A DNA stretch of 64,000 nucleotides, taken from positions 1-64,000 of the forward strand of contig JADHNY010000001.1 in the NCBI GenBank assembly GCA_016779265.1. Reading direction: 5' to 3'. This document shows, piece by piece, positions 19,996 to 28,710 of the stretch. Both the position numbers and the translations under genes were made by a program. The stretch is from Pirellulales bacterium. GTDB taxonomy: Bacteria; Planctomycetota; Planctomycetia; Pirellulales; UBA1268. Positions within the stretch are counted from its first letter, which is position 1, and every line of letters begins with the position of its first letter. The notes beneath the pieces were generated by a model that saw only the letters and a list, made by a program, of their open reading frames with translations, ran no database searches and was not told the DNA's origin.

Positions 19996-20457
19996 ATGCC
20001 ACTGGCTGATCCGACGCATCCGCTGCTTCTTCTTGTGCAGCGTGACAAGCGGTACACCGTCGACGCGTATCTGTTTGTGCTTGAATCGTTGACCTTTGCC
20101 CAGGAAACCTTGGGCATGGGGGACGAATCAGGCGATGCCGAACGCGAGGCTGCGGGGGAATCCGAGAGCCGCAGCAAGAAGCGACGCAAGCGGGCGGAGC
20201 AGCATCTCACCGGCCAGCAGCTCTGCGAGGCTGCCAGGCGATATGCCCTTGATCAGTATGGCTACCTTGCCCAGATGGTGCTGGGGAACTGGGGTGTCTC
20301 GAGCACCAGGGATCTTGGTGAGATCGTGTTCAACATGATCGATATCGGCCAGATGCGGAAAACACGCAAAGACCGACGAGAAGACTTCCACGACGTCTAC
20401 GACTTCGACGATGTGTTTCGTGATCGATTCAGTTTTATCGTTGCTGAAACGGCCTGA
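19996..20457 (+). CDS. Minf_1886 / TIGR04138-like conserved protein (Planctomycetes/Verrucomicrobia restricted), unknown function
   Basis: HPLLLLVQRDKRYTVDAYLFVLESLTFAQETLG...HLTGQQLCEAARRYALDQYGYLAQMVLGNWGVSSTRDLGEIVFNMI. Confidence 0.75.
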   Translation: MPLADPTHPLLLLVQRDKRYTVDAYLFVLESLTFAQETLGMGDESGDAEREAAGESESRSKKRRKRAEQHLTGQQLCEAARRYALDQYGYLAQMVLGNWGVSSTRDLGEIVFNMIDIGQMRKTRKDRREDFHDVYDFDDVFRDRFSFIVAETA

Positions 20458-20556
20458 GCATGTACGGTGCGTCTAAAGATGTGCGTCTAAGGCAGCGAGT
20501 CTGAGGCAGCGGGCCGTGTGGCTCTTCTGGTGGAGCGGTGACGGAGGCCGCGAGCG

Positions 20557-20697
20557 ATGAGCGATCGAGTGGCGGCGGTGGACCGTGCTGAGCCTCAGGG
20601 AACGCCGGCGTGTGCTCGCTGTGTGCCGATGTTTCTGGCCGCACTGGTGGTGGAGATTGGCTGGCTTCTGTTTTTGTTTTGGATGACGCTGAGGTAA
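20557..20697 (+). CDS. Putative 46-aa membrane protein (below the ORF-track cutoff)
   Basis: Hand translation MSDRVAAVDRAEPQGTPACARCVPMFLAALVVEIGWLLFLFWMTLR*: one TM segment and a CxxC; stop codon 9 nt before ATG 20706 of the next membrane ORF. Confidence 0.4.
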   Translation: MSDRVAAVDRAEPQGTPACARCVPMFLAALVVEIGWLLFLFWMTLR

Positions 20698-20705
20698 CCG
20701 GTGCG

Positions 20706-21320
20706 ATGGTCTCAGGCATGGGGGAGAGCCTTTCTGCTGTCGCCGCCTTTGTGCCTGCAGGGCTCTACCTCGTCGGACTTGGAACCGTCTTTCTCCGTCG
20801 CAGGCCCGTTGTTATTTCTGGTGGTGTGGACGCGGCGGTGTTGGCAATCGCGCTCGCAGGGCTTGTCACAGTCGGGCCTCTGTTTGTCTGGGGGCCGTCG
20901 TTGGCAACACAGGCCTGGCAGCAGGGAGGGCTGATTGCCGTCTATCTGGCCGCGGTGGCCATCGCGATTTTATTTTCACGACCGCGGCTGGTGATCTACA
21001 ACGTGACGATCGAGCAGGTGCGGCCGCTGGTGGCTGAAGTGCTTGCCTCGCTTGAGCCTCATCCACGCTGGGCTGGTGAGGCAGCCATCTTGCCCAATCG
21101 CGGTCTGCAGATGCATCTTGAGCGAAGCAGCGGGATGCGGGCGGTGAGCCTTGTGGCGATGGGGCGTCGACCACCGCTGGAGGCCTGGGGGGAAGTCAGG
21201 CGACGGCTCTCTCCAGCGGTTTGCAGTTTGAGCGTCCAGCCCGATCTGCTCTTCGGTGGGGCGTTGCTCTGTGCGGGGGTGGCGTTGATCGCAGGAGCAT
21301 TCGTGGCCAGCCTGTTCTAA
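20706..21320 (+). CDS. Hypothetical membrane protein
   Basis: Several hydrophobic segments (SAVAAFVPAGLYLVGLGTVFL, AAVLAIALAGLVTVGPLFVWG, LLFGGALLCAGVALIAGAFVASLF); start chosen at 20706. Confidence 0.6.
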   Translation: MVSGMGESLSAVAAFVPAGLYLVGLGTVFLRRRPVVISGGVDAAVLAIALAGLVTVGPLFVWGPSLATQAWQQGGLIAVYLAAVAIAILFSRPRLVIYNVTIEQVRPLVAEVLASLEPHPRWAGEAAILPNRGLQMHLERSSGMRAVSLVAMGRRPPLEAWGEVRRRLSPAVCSLSVQPDLLFGGALLCAGVALIAGAFVASLF

Positions 21321-21417
21321 ACTGCACAGCGTGCTTTAGGCCCCACAGCCTGCTGTAGTCCGTACTGGGAGAGCATGAAGTACGCTGCGAAGACGCACGC
21401 CACGAGGAAATACGAGC

Positions 21418-23010
21418 ATGCCAGTCCACGTTGATCTCTCCCCGCACGAGATTCATGTTCCCGTCGTGGTCCGTAACGCACCACCTGGGCGACTCTACGA
21501 GGATGCTGTCAGCCGAGAGCATGCAGCGATCGTGGCAAGCGGGGCGATTGCGATCCGATCTGGCGCGAAGACCGGCCGCAGCCCGAAAGACAAGCACGTG
21601 GTGCGTCATGCCGAGAGTGAGGGAGATGTCTGGTGGGGGCCGGTCAACCATCCGATCGAGGAGCACACCTTTCTGCTCAATCGTCAGCGTGCGATCGACT
21701 ATCTCAACACGCGGGATCAGGTGTATGTCGTTGACGGCTATGCCGGCTGGGATCCGGCGTGCCGTATCAAGGTGCGGGTGATCTGTGCTCGGGCGTACCA
21801 CGCATTGTTCATGCAGAACATGCTGATCCGGCCCACGCTCGATGAGCTGGAACGGTTTGGTGCTCCTGACTACGTCCTGTTTAACGCAGGACAGTTTCCT
21901 GCCAACCCGCTCACGCATCAGATGACCGGTCGCACGAGCATCGACCTCTCACTTGAGCGACGGGAAGGGGTGATCCTGGGCACGGAGTATGCCGGTGAAA
22001 TGAAGAAGGGCGTCTTCACCGTGATGCATTGGCTGCTGCCTGCTCGCGGTGTGCTTTCGATGCACTGCTCAGCGAATGTGGGGACCGATCCAGCCGGTTC
22101 TGATGTGGCCTTGTTCTTTGGACTCTCGGGCACTGGCAAGACAACCCTCTCTGCAGATCCCGCTCGGCAGCTGATCGGTGATGACGAACATGGCTGGAGT
22201 GATCACGGCATTTTCAACATCGAAGGGGGCTGCTACGCAAAATGCATTCATCTCACTCGACCACGTGAACCCGAGATCTACGACGCCATTCGTTTCGGGA
22301 CTGTGCTTGAGAACGTGGTGTTCGACAACGCCACGCGGCTTGTCGACTTTGAGTCGAGCACGCTGACGGAGAACACGCGGGCCGCGTATCCGATTGAGCA
22401 TATTGCCAACGCCCGTGTGCCCTGTGTGGCAGGTCATCCTTCGAATGTAATCTTTCTCACCTGTGATGCCTCAGGTGTTTTGCCGCCGGTGAGTCGGCTC
22501 TCCCGCGAGCAGGCGATGTATCACTTCCTCTCCGGCTATACCGCTCGTGTGGCCGGCACTGAGATGGGGATTGTGGAGCCACAGCTCGCCTTCTCTGCCT
22601 GTTTTAGCGCTGCATTTCTGGTGCGGCATCCGACGGTCTACGCACGGCTCTTAGCAGAGAAGCTCGAACGTCATCAGGCATCAGCCTGGCTGGTGAACAC
22701 CGGCTGGACAGGCGGCGGGTACGGCTCTGGACGACGGATCGATCTGGGCGTGACGCGGCGGATCATCGACGCAATCCACTCCGGGCAGCTCGTCGATGCC
22801 GCAGTCCAGCGGGATCCTGTGTTCGGGCTTTCAGCGGTCTCAGCAGTTCCTGGAGTGGCTCCTGAAGTGCTCGTGCCGTCGCGGGCCTGGTCGCAGGAAG
22901 CGGCCTGGGAAGCGGAAGCTCGTCGGCTGGCAGGCCGCTTCCGCGAGAACTTTGCAGCCTACGCAGAGGCAGCTGGACCAGATGTCGTGGCGGCCGGGCC
23001 GCAGGCCTAA
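21418..23010 (+). CDS. pckA: Phosphoenolpyruvate carboxykinase (ATP)
   Basis: FFGLSGTGKTTLSADPARQLIGDDEHGW, IFNIEGGCYAKCIHL, NTGWTGGGYGSGRRIDL. Confidence 0.97.
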   Translation: MPVHVDLSPHEIHVPVVVRNAPPGRLYEDAVSREHAAIVASGAIAIRSGAKTGRSPKDKHVVRHAESEGDVWWGPVNHPIEEHTFLLNRQRAIDYLNTRDQVYVVDGYAGWDPACRIKVRVICARAYHALFMQNMLIRPTLDELERFGAPDYVLFNAGQFPANPLTHQMTGRTSIDLSLERREGVILGTEYAGEMKKGVFTVMHWLLPARGVLSMHCSANVGTDPAGSDVALFFGLSGTGKTTLSADPARQLIGDDEHGWSDHGIFNIEGGCYAKCIHLTRPREPEIYDAIRFGTVLENVVFDNATRLVDFESSTLTENTRAAYPIEHIANARVPCVAGHPSNVIFLTCDASGVLPPVSRLSREQAMYHFLSGYTARVAGTEMGIVEPQLAFSACFSAAFLVRHPTVYARLLAEKLERHQASAWLVNTGWTGGGYGSGRRIDLGVTRRIIDAIHSGQLVDAAVQRDPVFGLSAVSAVPGVAPEVLVPSRAWSQEAAWEAEARRLAGRFRENFAAYAEAAGPDVVAAGPQA

Positions 23011-23069
23011 CGGCACGCTGAAGGGCTCTGGAGCGGAAGCGTCGATCGCGGCCGGCGGACATCCGCTTT

Positions 23070-23098
23070 TTGACTCTTGTGCTGAGCCGTCCTAGAAC
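23070..23098 (+). promoter_or_regulatory. Putative promoter TTGACT-N17-TAGAAC upstream of the GPx-like gene
   Basis: Near-consensus spacing, immediately after GCGGacatCCGCTTTTT terminator-like sequence. Confidence 0.5.
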
Positions 23099-23162
23099 GT
23101 TCAGAGGAGTGGGTCGTAATGTGCGACTCCATGCCGTGAGAACGGTTCAGAGACGGAGGCTG

Positions 23163-23735
23163 ATGCCGATGATGTGGGAACAGGTGATGCGTGGACTGGT
23201 GATGGCTGTCGTGTGTGTTGGCATGGCATGTGCCACGTCACGGTCTGAGGCGGCCTCGCCGTTAACCGGCTCGATGAAGAAGATCGACGGCAGCGAGGTC
23301 GACCTAGGTGGCTACAACGGTAAGGTGGTGCTGGTCGTGAATGTGGCCAGTCGTTGTGGCTACACCCGGCAGTACGAAGGACTGCAGAACCTCTACGCCA
23401 AGTACAAAGACAAGGGTTTGGTGATTCTGGGATTCCCGGCGAATGACTTTGGTGCCCAGGAGCCCGGCAGTGACGAGCAGATCGCAGAGTTCTGCAAGAG
23501 CACCTACGGCGTCGACTTCGATATGTTCTCGAAGATCACCGTGAAGGGGGCCGAGGCGCCAGCGCTCTACAAGACGCTGACGGCGGAGTCAGACCCGGCA
23601 GGTGACGTGAAGTGGAACTTCGAGAAGTTCCTGATTGGGCGAGATGGGTCAATCGCCGGCCGCTTCCGTTCAGGAGTGGCACCAGCGGACGATGAGCTCG
23701 TGTCGGCGATCGAAGACGAGCTCGCCAAGAAGTAG
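23163..23735 (+). CDS. Glutathione peroxidase family (thiol peroxidase), predicted exported
   Basis: VVLVVNVASRCGYTRQYEGLQNLYAKYKDKGLVILGFPANDFGAQEPGSDEQIAEFC, KWNFEKFLIGRDG. Confidence 0.92.
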   Translation: MPMMWEQVMRGLVMAVVCVGMACATSRSEAASPLTGSMKKIDGSEVDLGGYNGKVVLVVNVASRCGYTRQYEGLQNLYAKYKDKGLVILGFPANDFGAQEPGSDEQIAEFCKSTYGVDFDMFSKITVKGAEAPALYKTLTAESDPAGDVKWNFEKFLIGRDGSIAGRFRSGVAPADDELVSAIEDELAKK

Positions 23736-23815
23736 ACGCATGTGGCGGCAGGCATCTGGCGAGGATGCCGTGCTGCTGCATCAACGGAGACACCGGTTTG
23801 CCGCTGTGAGTTTTC

Positions 23816-24856
23816 TCAGGCGGCAGGCCGGTGCCCGATCGGATGTACCGACGTGTACTCGTTGTCATCCAGATGTCGCGAGTTGTCGCAATCGTGCTGC
23901 GTTGTTGCGGCTGCGCGTGCCGACAGTGTCCGGCGTCGGACTGCGGTTGGTCGGCCCTGCGCTTCGCGGTAGCCACGCACGGCGTATTCACCGACGAGAG
24001 CCGTCGCGGCGACCTGCAGACCGCCCACAAACGCAATCGCGGCGATGACTGCCGTGACGGCTGAGCCGGCGATGGCTGCGGCGAGCCCTGTGACCGTTGC
24101 TGCAGCGACCAAGAGACCTGCGACCGCCCACACCAGGCGGAGAGGCGTGTCGGACGAGATCATGATCGCGTCACCTGCCAGCCGGAGCAGCTTCAGCGGG
24201 GAGTACTTTGTCTCCCCCGCCGACCGAGCCTCACGGTTGTAGAGCACAGGTTCCTGGCGAAAGCCGCTCCAGGCCACCAGTGTCCGCATGTAGCGACGCT
24301 TCTCGGGTAGCTGGCAGATCGCCTGCACCACTGCGTTATCGAGCAGTTTGAAGTCACCCGTATCAACGGGCATTCGATAAGGCACGAGCTTGCGGAACAG
24401 GCGGTGGAAGAGGCTCGCGGTGACGAGTTTGAAAAAGGTCTCGCCGTCTCGGCTGCGACGCTGACCGTATACGACGTCAGCTCCTTTCCGCCAGCGGTCA
24501 ATCATCTGCGGGATGACTTCGGGGGGATCCTGCAGGTCTGCATCAAGAATCACCGTGGCATCGCCGCTCGCTTCCGAGAGGCCGACCGACATCGCGGCCT
24601 GTTGGCCGAAGTTGCGGGAGAGTTCAACGACCGTGACATGTGGGTCCTGCGCGGCGATCGTCTCAAGTTTCAGCAGCGTGCGGTCTCGGCTCCCGTCGTC
24701 GACGTAGATCACCTCGTAGTCCATGCCAGTTGTTGGCAGCAGCTTGCTGAGCCTGCGATGTGTGGCCTGGATGATCTCTGCCTCGTTGTGGCAGGGAATC
24801 ACGACTGAGAGCAGGCCGCCGGTTTGGGGGCGGGCATTGGGGTCGCGGATGTTCAT
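23816..24856 (-). CDS. Family 2 glycosyltransferase (DPM1/GtrB/ArnC-like) with C-terminal TM pair
   Basis: LSVVIPCHNEAEIIQATHRRL, YEVIYVDDGSRDRTL, VTVVELSRNFGQQAAMSVGLSEASGDATVILDADLQDPPEVI. Confidence 0.92.
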   Translation of the reverse strand: MNIRDPNARPQTGGLLSVVIPCHNEAEIIQATHRRLSKLLPTTGMDYEVIYVDDGSRDRTLLKLETIAAQDPHVTVVELSRNFGQQAAMSVGLSEASGDATVILDADLQDPPEVIPQMIDRWRKGADVVYGQRRSRDGETFFKLVTASLFHRLFRKLVPYRMPVDTGDFKLLDNAVVQAICQLPEKRRYMRTLVAWSGFRQEPVLYNREARSAGETKYSPLKLLRLAGDAIMISSDTPLRLVWAVAGLLVAAATVTGLAAAIAGSAVTAVIAAIAFVGGLQVAATALVGEYAVRGYREAQGRPTAVRRRTLSARAAATTQHDCDNSRHLDDNEYTSVHPIGHRPAA

Positions 24857-26670
24857 CGACGGAAGCTCTCCGAAGTGTTGCTCGTGCTGAGATCGGCTGT
24901 GTGTGTCGGCTGCTGAGGACCCAGCAGGAGGACGTCCTGGTCGCGAAACAGCGGTCTGGCTTGATCAATCACGCCGATATGAGCGGGCAGGGAGTTTTGA
25001 ATCTCAGCAAACTTGTCCTCGGCGACGAGCAGGTGACCTTCTGGATTCTGCTGCCAGAACACGCTGCACTCCTCCGGCGTTGTCCACTGGCCCACGACCG
25101 ACTGTGCGTAGCAGACAATCGCCGGCGAGGTCTGGTGGTAGCCGGCAAGCGTGACCTCACCATCGGAGTGATCACGGGCTGTGTTCACCAGGCTTGGCAG
25201 CAGATTGGCCTTGCCGAGGTGCGTCGCAGCGGGGCCGACGGCAAGCACGGTGAGCACGAGGCCAGTGATGGCCACGGTGGTGACCGCCGCCTGCTGACGA
25301 TGGCGAAATGGCCCGAGCACCAGGACAGCGGCAATCACTGGGATGATGCCAAGCAGGGCGACCGGTTCGCCGTTGGTCAGGCCGAAGGGCACAGCGGCAA
25401 ACACGATGGCGGCGAGGATGCCACCGCCAAGACCGAGCGAGACGCCGCCGGTAGCGAACCAACGAGGCGAGACCCAGGCTTCACGGCGGCAGACTTCTGC
25501 GGCCAGGCTGCCGACGATCAGGGCTGCTGCGGGATACGCGGGAAGTACATAGTTGGGGAGTTTGGTGGCCGCGGCGGAGAAGGTGGCCACCCAGATCAGC
25601 AGCCAGGCCATCGACAGCATCGTGGCTGCCCGGGTGGTGCCTGGAAGACTGCGGCTCCAGATCCGCCAGCCGGCCAACACCATGGCCAGGGGAAGCCAAC
25701 AGGACCAGGGGAAAAAGCCCGCCAGCATCGTGAGCGGATGGTAGAGCACACCACCGACGTGGTTCTCCATTGGAGCAGCAAATCGGTGCAGGTTATGGAC
25801 AAAGAAGAAGCCCTCTGGCCACGCCCCCGAAGTCCGCACAGAGACGGCCAGATACCACGGCGCTGCCACGGCCAGCATGGCCACGGTGAGGACGATCGGT
25901 CGCATCCGCCAGGCGGTGCGAAACCCGCCCTGCACGAGCCCTGTGGCAATTCCGCCGAGTGACGTCGCCACTCCACGACGCAGCAGATGGGCATCGGCGT
26001 CGGCCCACCAGGCCCAGAGGAACACCACCGCCAGTGGGCCCACAAAGCCGACGGGGCCTTTGCAGAGCACTGCCAGCCCTGTGATGCCGCCAACTGCCAA
26101 AGCGTGTCGCAGAGGCATTCGTTGCAGTTCGAGGCTCGACGCCGGATGCGGCTCCAGTTCGCCGTTGCTCCGCAGCATGGGCGCGAGGCCTTCGGCAGCC
26201 AGCACGGTGACCCAGGTCAGGCAGGCGACGAGGATCGCGTCGGGAGTTGCGGCATGTCCTTCGATGGCCACTAGCAGACTGCCCACATAGGCCATCGCTG
26301 CAAACACACCTGCCAGGGGACTAAACCAGCGGCTGCCTGCATGAAACACAGCCAATGCCGTCAGCAGGGTGGCCAGTGCGGCGGGGATGCGAGCGGCAAT
26401 CTCCGAACGTCCAAAAAGGGCGAAGGCAGAGGCAATGCTCCAGTGCATCAGCACCGGCTTGTCGACAGCGAGGGTGCCGTTGTAGATCGGTACCACCCAG
26501 TCACCCGTGTCGAGCATCGTCTGGGCGATGGCGACAAAGCGTGTTTCGTCTTCATCCCAGAACGGAGCGGTGCCGAAGCCTGCCGCCAGCGCCAGCGTGG
26601 AGGTGACAAGGGTGATCAGCAATCCCTGGCGGTAGGTCATGGTGGTGCGTTCTCCGGCGACAGTCTGCAT
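24853..26670 (-). CDS. Family 39 (ArnT/PMT-like) polyprenyl-phosphate-sugar glycosyltransferase
   Basis: FWDEDETRFVAIAQTMLDTGDWVVPIYNGTLAVDKPVLMHW; multi-TM. Confidence 0.88.
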   Translation of the reverse strand: MQTVAGERTTMTYRQGLLITLVTSTLALAAGFGTAPFWDEDETRFVAIAQTMLDTGDWVVPIYNGTLAVDKPVLMHWSIASAFALFGRSEIAARIPAALATLLTALAVFHAGSRWFSPLAGVFAAMAYVGSLLVAIEGHAATPDAILVACLTWVTVLAAEGLAPMLRSNGELEPHPASSLELQRMPLRHALAVGGITGLAVLCKGPVGFVGPLAVVFLWAWWADADAHLLRRGVATSLGGIATGLVQGGFRTAWRMRPIVLTVAMLAVAAPWYLAVSVRTSGAWPEGFFFVHNLHRFAAPMENHVGGVLYHPLTMLAGFFPWSCWLPLAMVLAGWRIWSRSLPGTTRAATMLSMAWLLIWVATFSAAATKLPNYVLPAYPAAALIVGSLAAEVCRREAWVSPRWFATGGVSLGLGGGILAAIVFAAVPFGLTNGEPVALLGIIPVIAAVLVLGPFRHRQQAAVTTVAITGLVLTVLAVGPAATHLGKANLLPSLVNTARDHSDGEVTLAGYHQTSPAIVCYAQSVVGQWTTPEECSVFWQQNPEGHLLVAEDKFAEIQNSLPAHIGVIDQARPLFRDQDVLLLGPQQPTHTADLSTSNTSESFRR

Positions 26671-28467
26671 CTAGAGAGGGCGAACGGGGGGGGCGTGGTG
26701 GGCGGTCGTCACGTGGTCGGGCTCACGGTCCGCTGCCAGCCTGGCGGTCGGGCCGATCAGCATCAGCTGTTTGGCCCCCGGCATGCTTGCTGTGCTCCCC
26801 AGCACTGCGTGGTTGGACGGCAGTTGGTCAAGCACGCGTTCGGCAAACCGTGGGTCGACCAGCAGGAAGGCTCGGGGCTTCTCTGCGAGATAGCTCAGGA
26901 TCTCTTCGGGCTCGCTGAGGCTGACGACACGATCGGCTCCCTGGCGGGCAGTGGCATAGAAGACACCGCTGGGAGATCCCCAGGAGGTGACGGCGATGTC
27001 TGCGTCGATAGGCATCCCAGCCACGAGGTCGCGCGGGCCGAGTGGGGCGAAGGTGTGGGAGGCGGCGGTGGCGAGGAGCGTGGTCCCGCCCACTCCAATC
27101 ACGGCGAGCGTGGCGGGAATCCACTGGCGTCGCAGAGCGAATCGTTCCAACTGCATCAGCCAGGTCAGCAGTCCACCAGAGGCGGTCAGTACGCCGGCGG
27201 CGAGGAACCAGCCGATGGCGGCTTCCGACTCCGTGGGCAGGCTGCGGCTGATAAACAGCGGTCCACCGATGGCGAATGCGATGCCTGCGGTGATCAGGCT
27301 GCACCAGGCAAGGGGCATCCAGCGGTCGTGGCGGGCTTCCGCTCGGCTCCAGGCATGCCAAAACGCAGCAGCAAGCCCAGCAGCCGCTGGGTACGCCGGC
27401 CAGATGTAACCAGGCAGTTTGGTGCCAGCAAGCGTAAAAAAGCCGACCCAGGCCACGGTCCATGCCAGGAGCAAGCGTTGGGCGGCTCGGCTGGTAGGGA
27501 TACGCTCCCGCCAAACGTTTCGCACGCAGTGGCTCGCCGCCACCAGAGACGCGATCGACCAGGGGAAAAGGCCGATCAGCAGGATCAGCGGATAGTACGC
27601 GATCGAGCCGGAGTGGCCTTCCAGGGGAGTGGTGAACCGTTCGACGTTGTGTTCCAGCAGGAAGCGACGTGGCCATTCCCAATCGGTTCGGAGGCCGACC
27701 CAGACGTACCAGGGAAGGGCCACGGCGATGGTCACGGCCGTGACCAACACCGGTCGCAGACCACGCAGCTCACGGAGGGCTCGTGTGAGCCAGTTCTGCT
27801 CTGCCGTAGGTTCTCGGTCGCAGGCCTGCCAGAGGGCAAACAGCATCGCGGCCGACGCAGGAACCACGAAGCCGACCGGGCCTTTGGCAAGCACAGCCAG
27901 GCCGGAGGTGATTCCGATCGCAATCCCGCGTGCGGTAGAGAGTCGCAGCTGGCCGGTTGCCTGCAGGCCGCCGGCGAGGAGCCAGAGACTGCAGGTGGTG
28001 GCACACACGAGCGGAGCGTCCGGGGTGGCCGCACGGCCACCCACGGCGGTCCAGATGCAGCCGGCCATCGTGAGTCCGGTCAACAGTCCCACCGCTGGGG
28101 AAAACAGCAGGCAGCCGATTCTCCATGTCACCAGACAGCTGGCTGTGGTCAGGAGGGCGGAGCCGAGCCGAGCCCCCACCTCGTTCCGGCCGGCGACGGT
28201 CAGGCCCGCCATCTGCACCCAGTTGACCAGTGGAGGCTTGTGAACGCGGAGTTCGCCGTTGAATGTGGGGACCACCCAGTCGGCGTTGTCGAGCATCGCC
28301 AGCGAGCAGCCGGCATTTCGCGGCTCGTCGTCGTCAAACAGCGGTGGACCACCGAGGTTGACCAGCAACACCGTCAGCGCGGCGGCCATCACGAAGGAGG
28401 CATCGCGAAGCGGCCGCTCGGCTGCGAGACCGGGCAGTGCAGGAAAACGGGTGAAAAACCGGAACAC
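26671..28467 (-). CDS. Family 39 (ArnT/PMT-like) glycosyltransferase, tandem paralog
   Basis: LFDDDEPRNAGCSLAMLDNADWVVPTFNGELRVHKPPLVNW; multi-TM; stop codon abuts the start of the next gene. Confidence 0.88.
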   Translation of the reverse strand: MFRFFTRFPALPGLAAERPLRDASFVMAAALTVLLVNLGGPPLFDDDEPRNAGCSLAMLDNADWVVPTFNGELRVHKPPLVNWVQMAGLTVAGRNEVGARLGSALLTTASCLVTWRIGCLLFSPAVGLLTGLTMAGCIWTAVGGRAATPDAPLVCATTCSLWLLAGGLQATGQLRLSTARGIAIGITSGLAVLAKGPVGFVVPASAAMLFALWQACDREPTAEQNWLTRALRELRGLRPVLVTAVTIAVALPWYVWVGLRTDWEWPRRFLLEHNVERFTTPLEGHSGSIAYYPLILLIGLFPWSIASLVAASHCVRNVWRERIPTSRAAQRLLLAWTVAWVGFFTLAGTKLPGYIWPAYPAAAGLAAAFWHAWSRAEARHDRWMPLAWCSLITAGIAFAIGGPLFISRSLPTESEAAIGWFLAAGVLTASGGLLTWLMQLERFALRRQWIPATLAVIGVGGTTLLATAASHTFAPLGPRDLVAGMPIDADIAVTSWGSPSGVFYATARQGADRVVSLSEPEEILSYLAEKPRAFLLVDPRFAERVLDQLPSNHAVLGSTASMPGAKQLMLIGPTARLAADREPDHVTTAHHAPPVRPL

Positions 28468-28624
28468 AGGGGGGCCCTGAGAGAAACTGCTGACAACAGA
28501 GAACCGAGGTGAAAATGGGCGGGGAGAGTAGGTCTGCTGTCGCAGCGGGTCAACCCGTGTGGGGCCCTACGAAAAACGCCCATGCCAGGGGAGTCTCATG
28601 TGCCTGCGGGTAGGGCGTTGACGG

Positions 28625-28652
28625 TTGACCCTGCCTGCTAGGCGGGTATCTT
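28625..28652 (+). promoter_or_regulatory. Putative gyrA promoter TTGACC-N16-TATCTT
   Basis: Near-consensus hexamers with 16-bp spacing, about 60 bp upstream of gyrA. Confidence 0.55.
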
Positions 28653-28710
28653 TCAGGTTTCGCCGGGGGCCAGGAATTCCCGGGAGAAAACCTCAATTAG
28701 GAGCCCGCCC

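Noticed and set aside
24901-25962. 353-aa plus-strand ORF antisense to GT39
   Set aside because: Gly/Arg/His-rich low-complexity shadow ORF.
26341-28512. 723-aa plus-strand ORF antisense to the two GT39 genes
   Set aside because: Gly/Gln/Arg/His-rich nonsense composition; the opposite strand encodes well-recognised multi-TM glycosyltransferases. High-GC antisense artefact.
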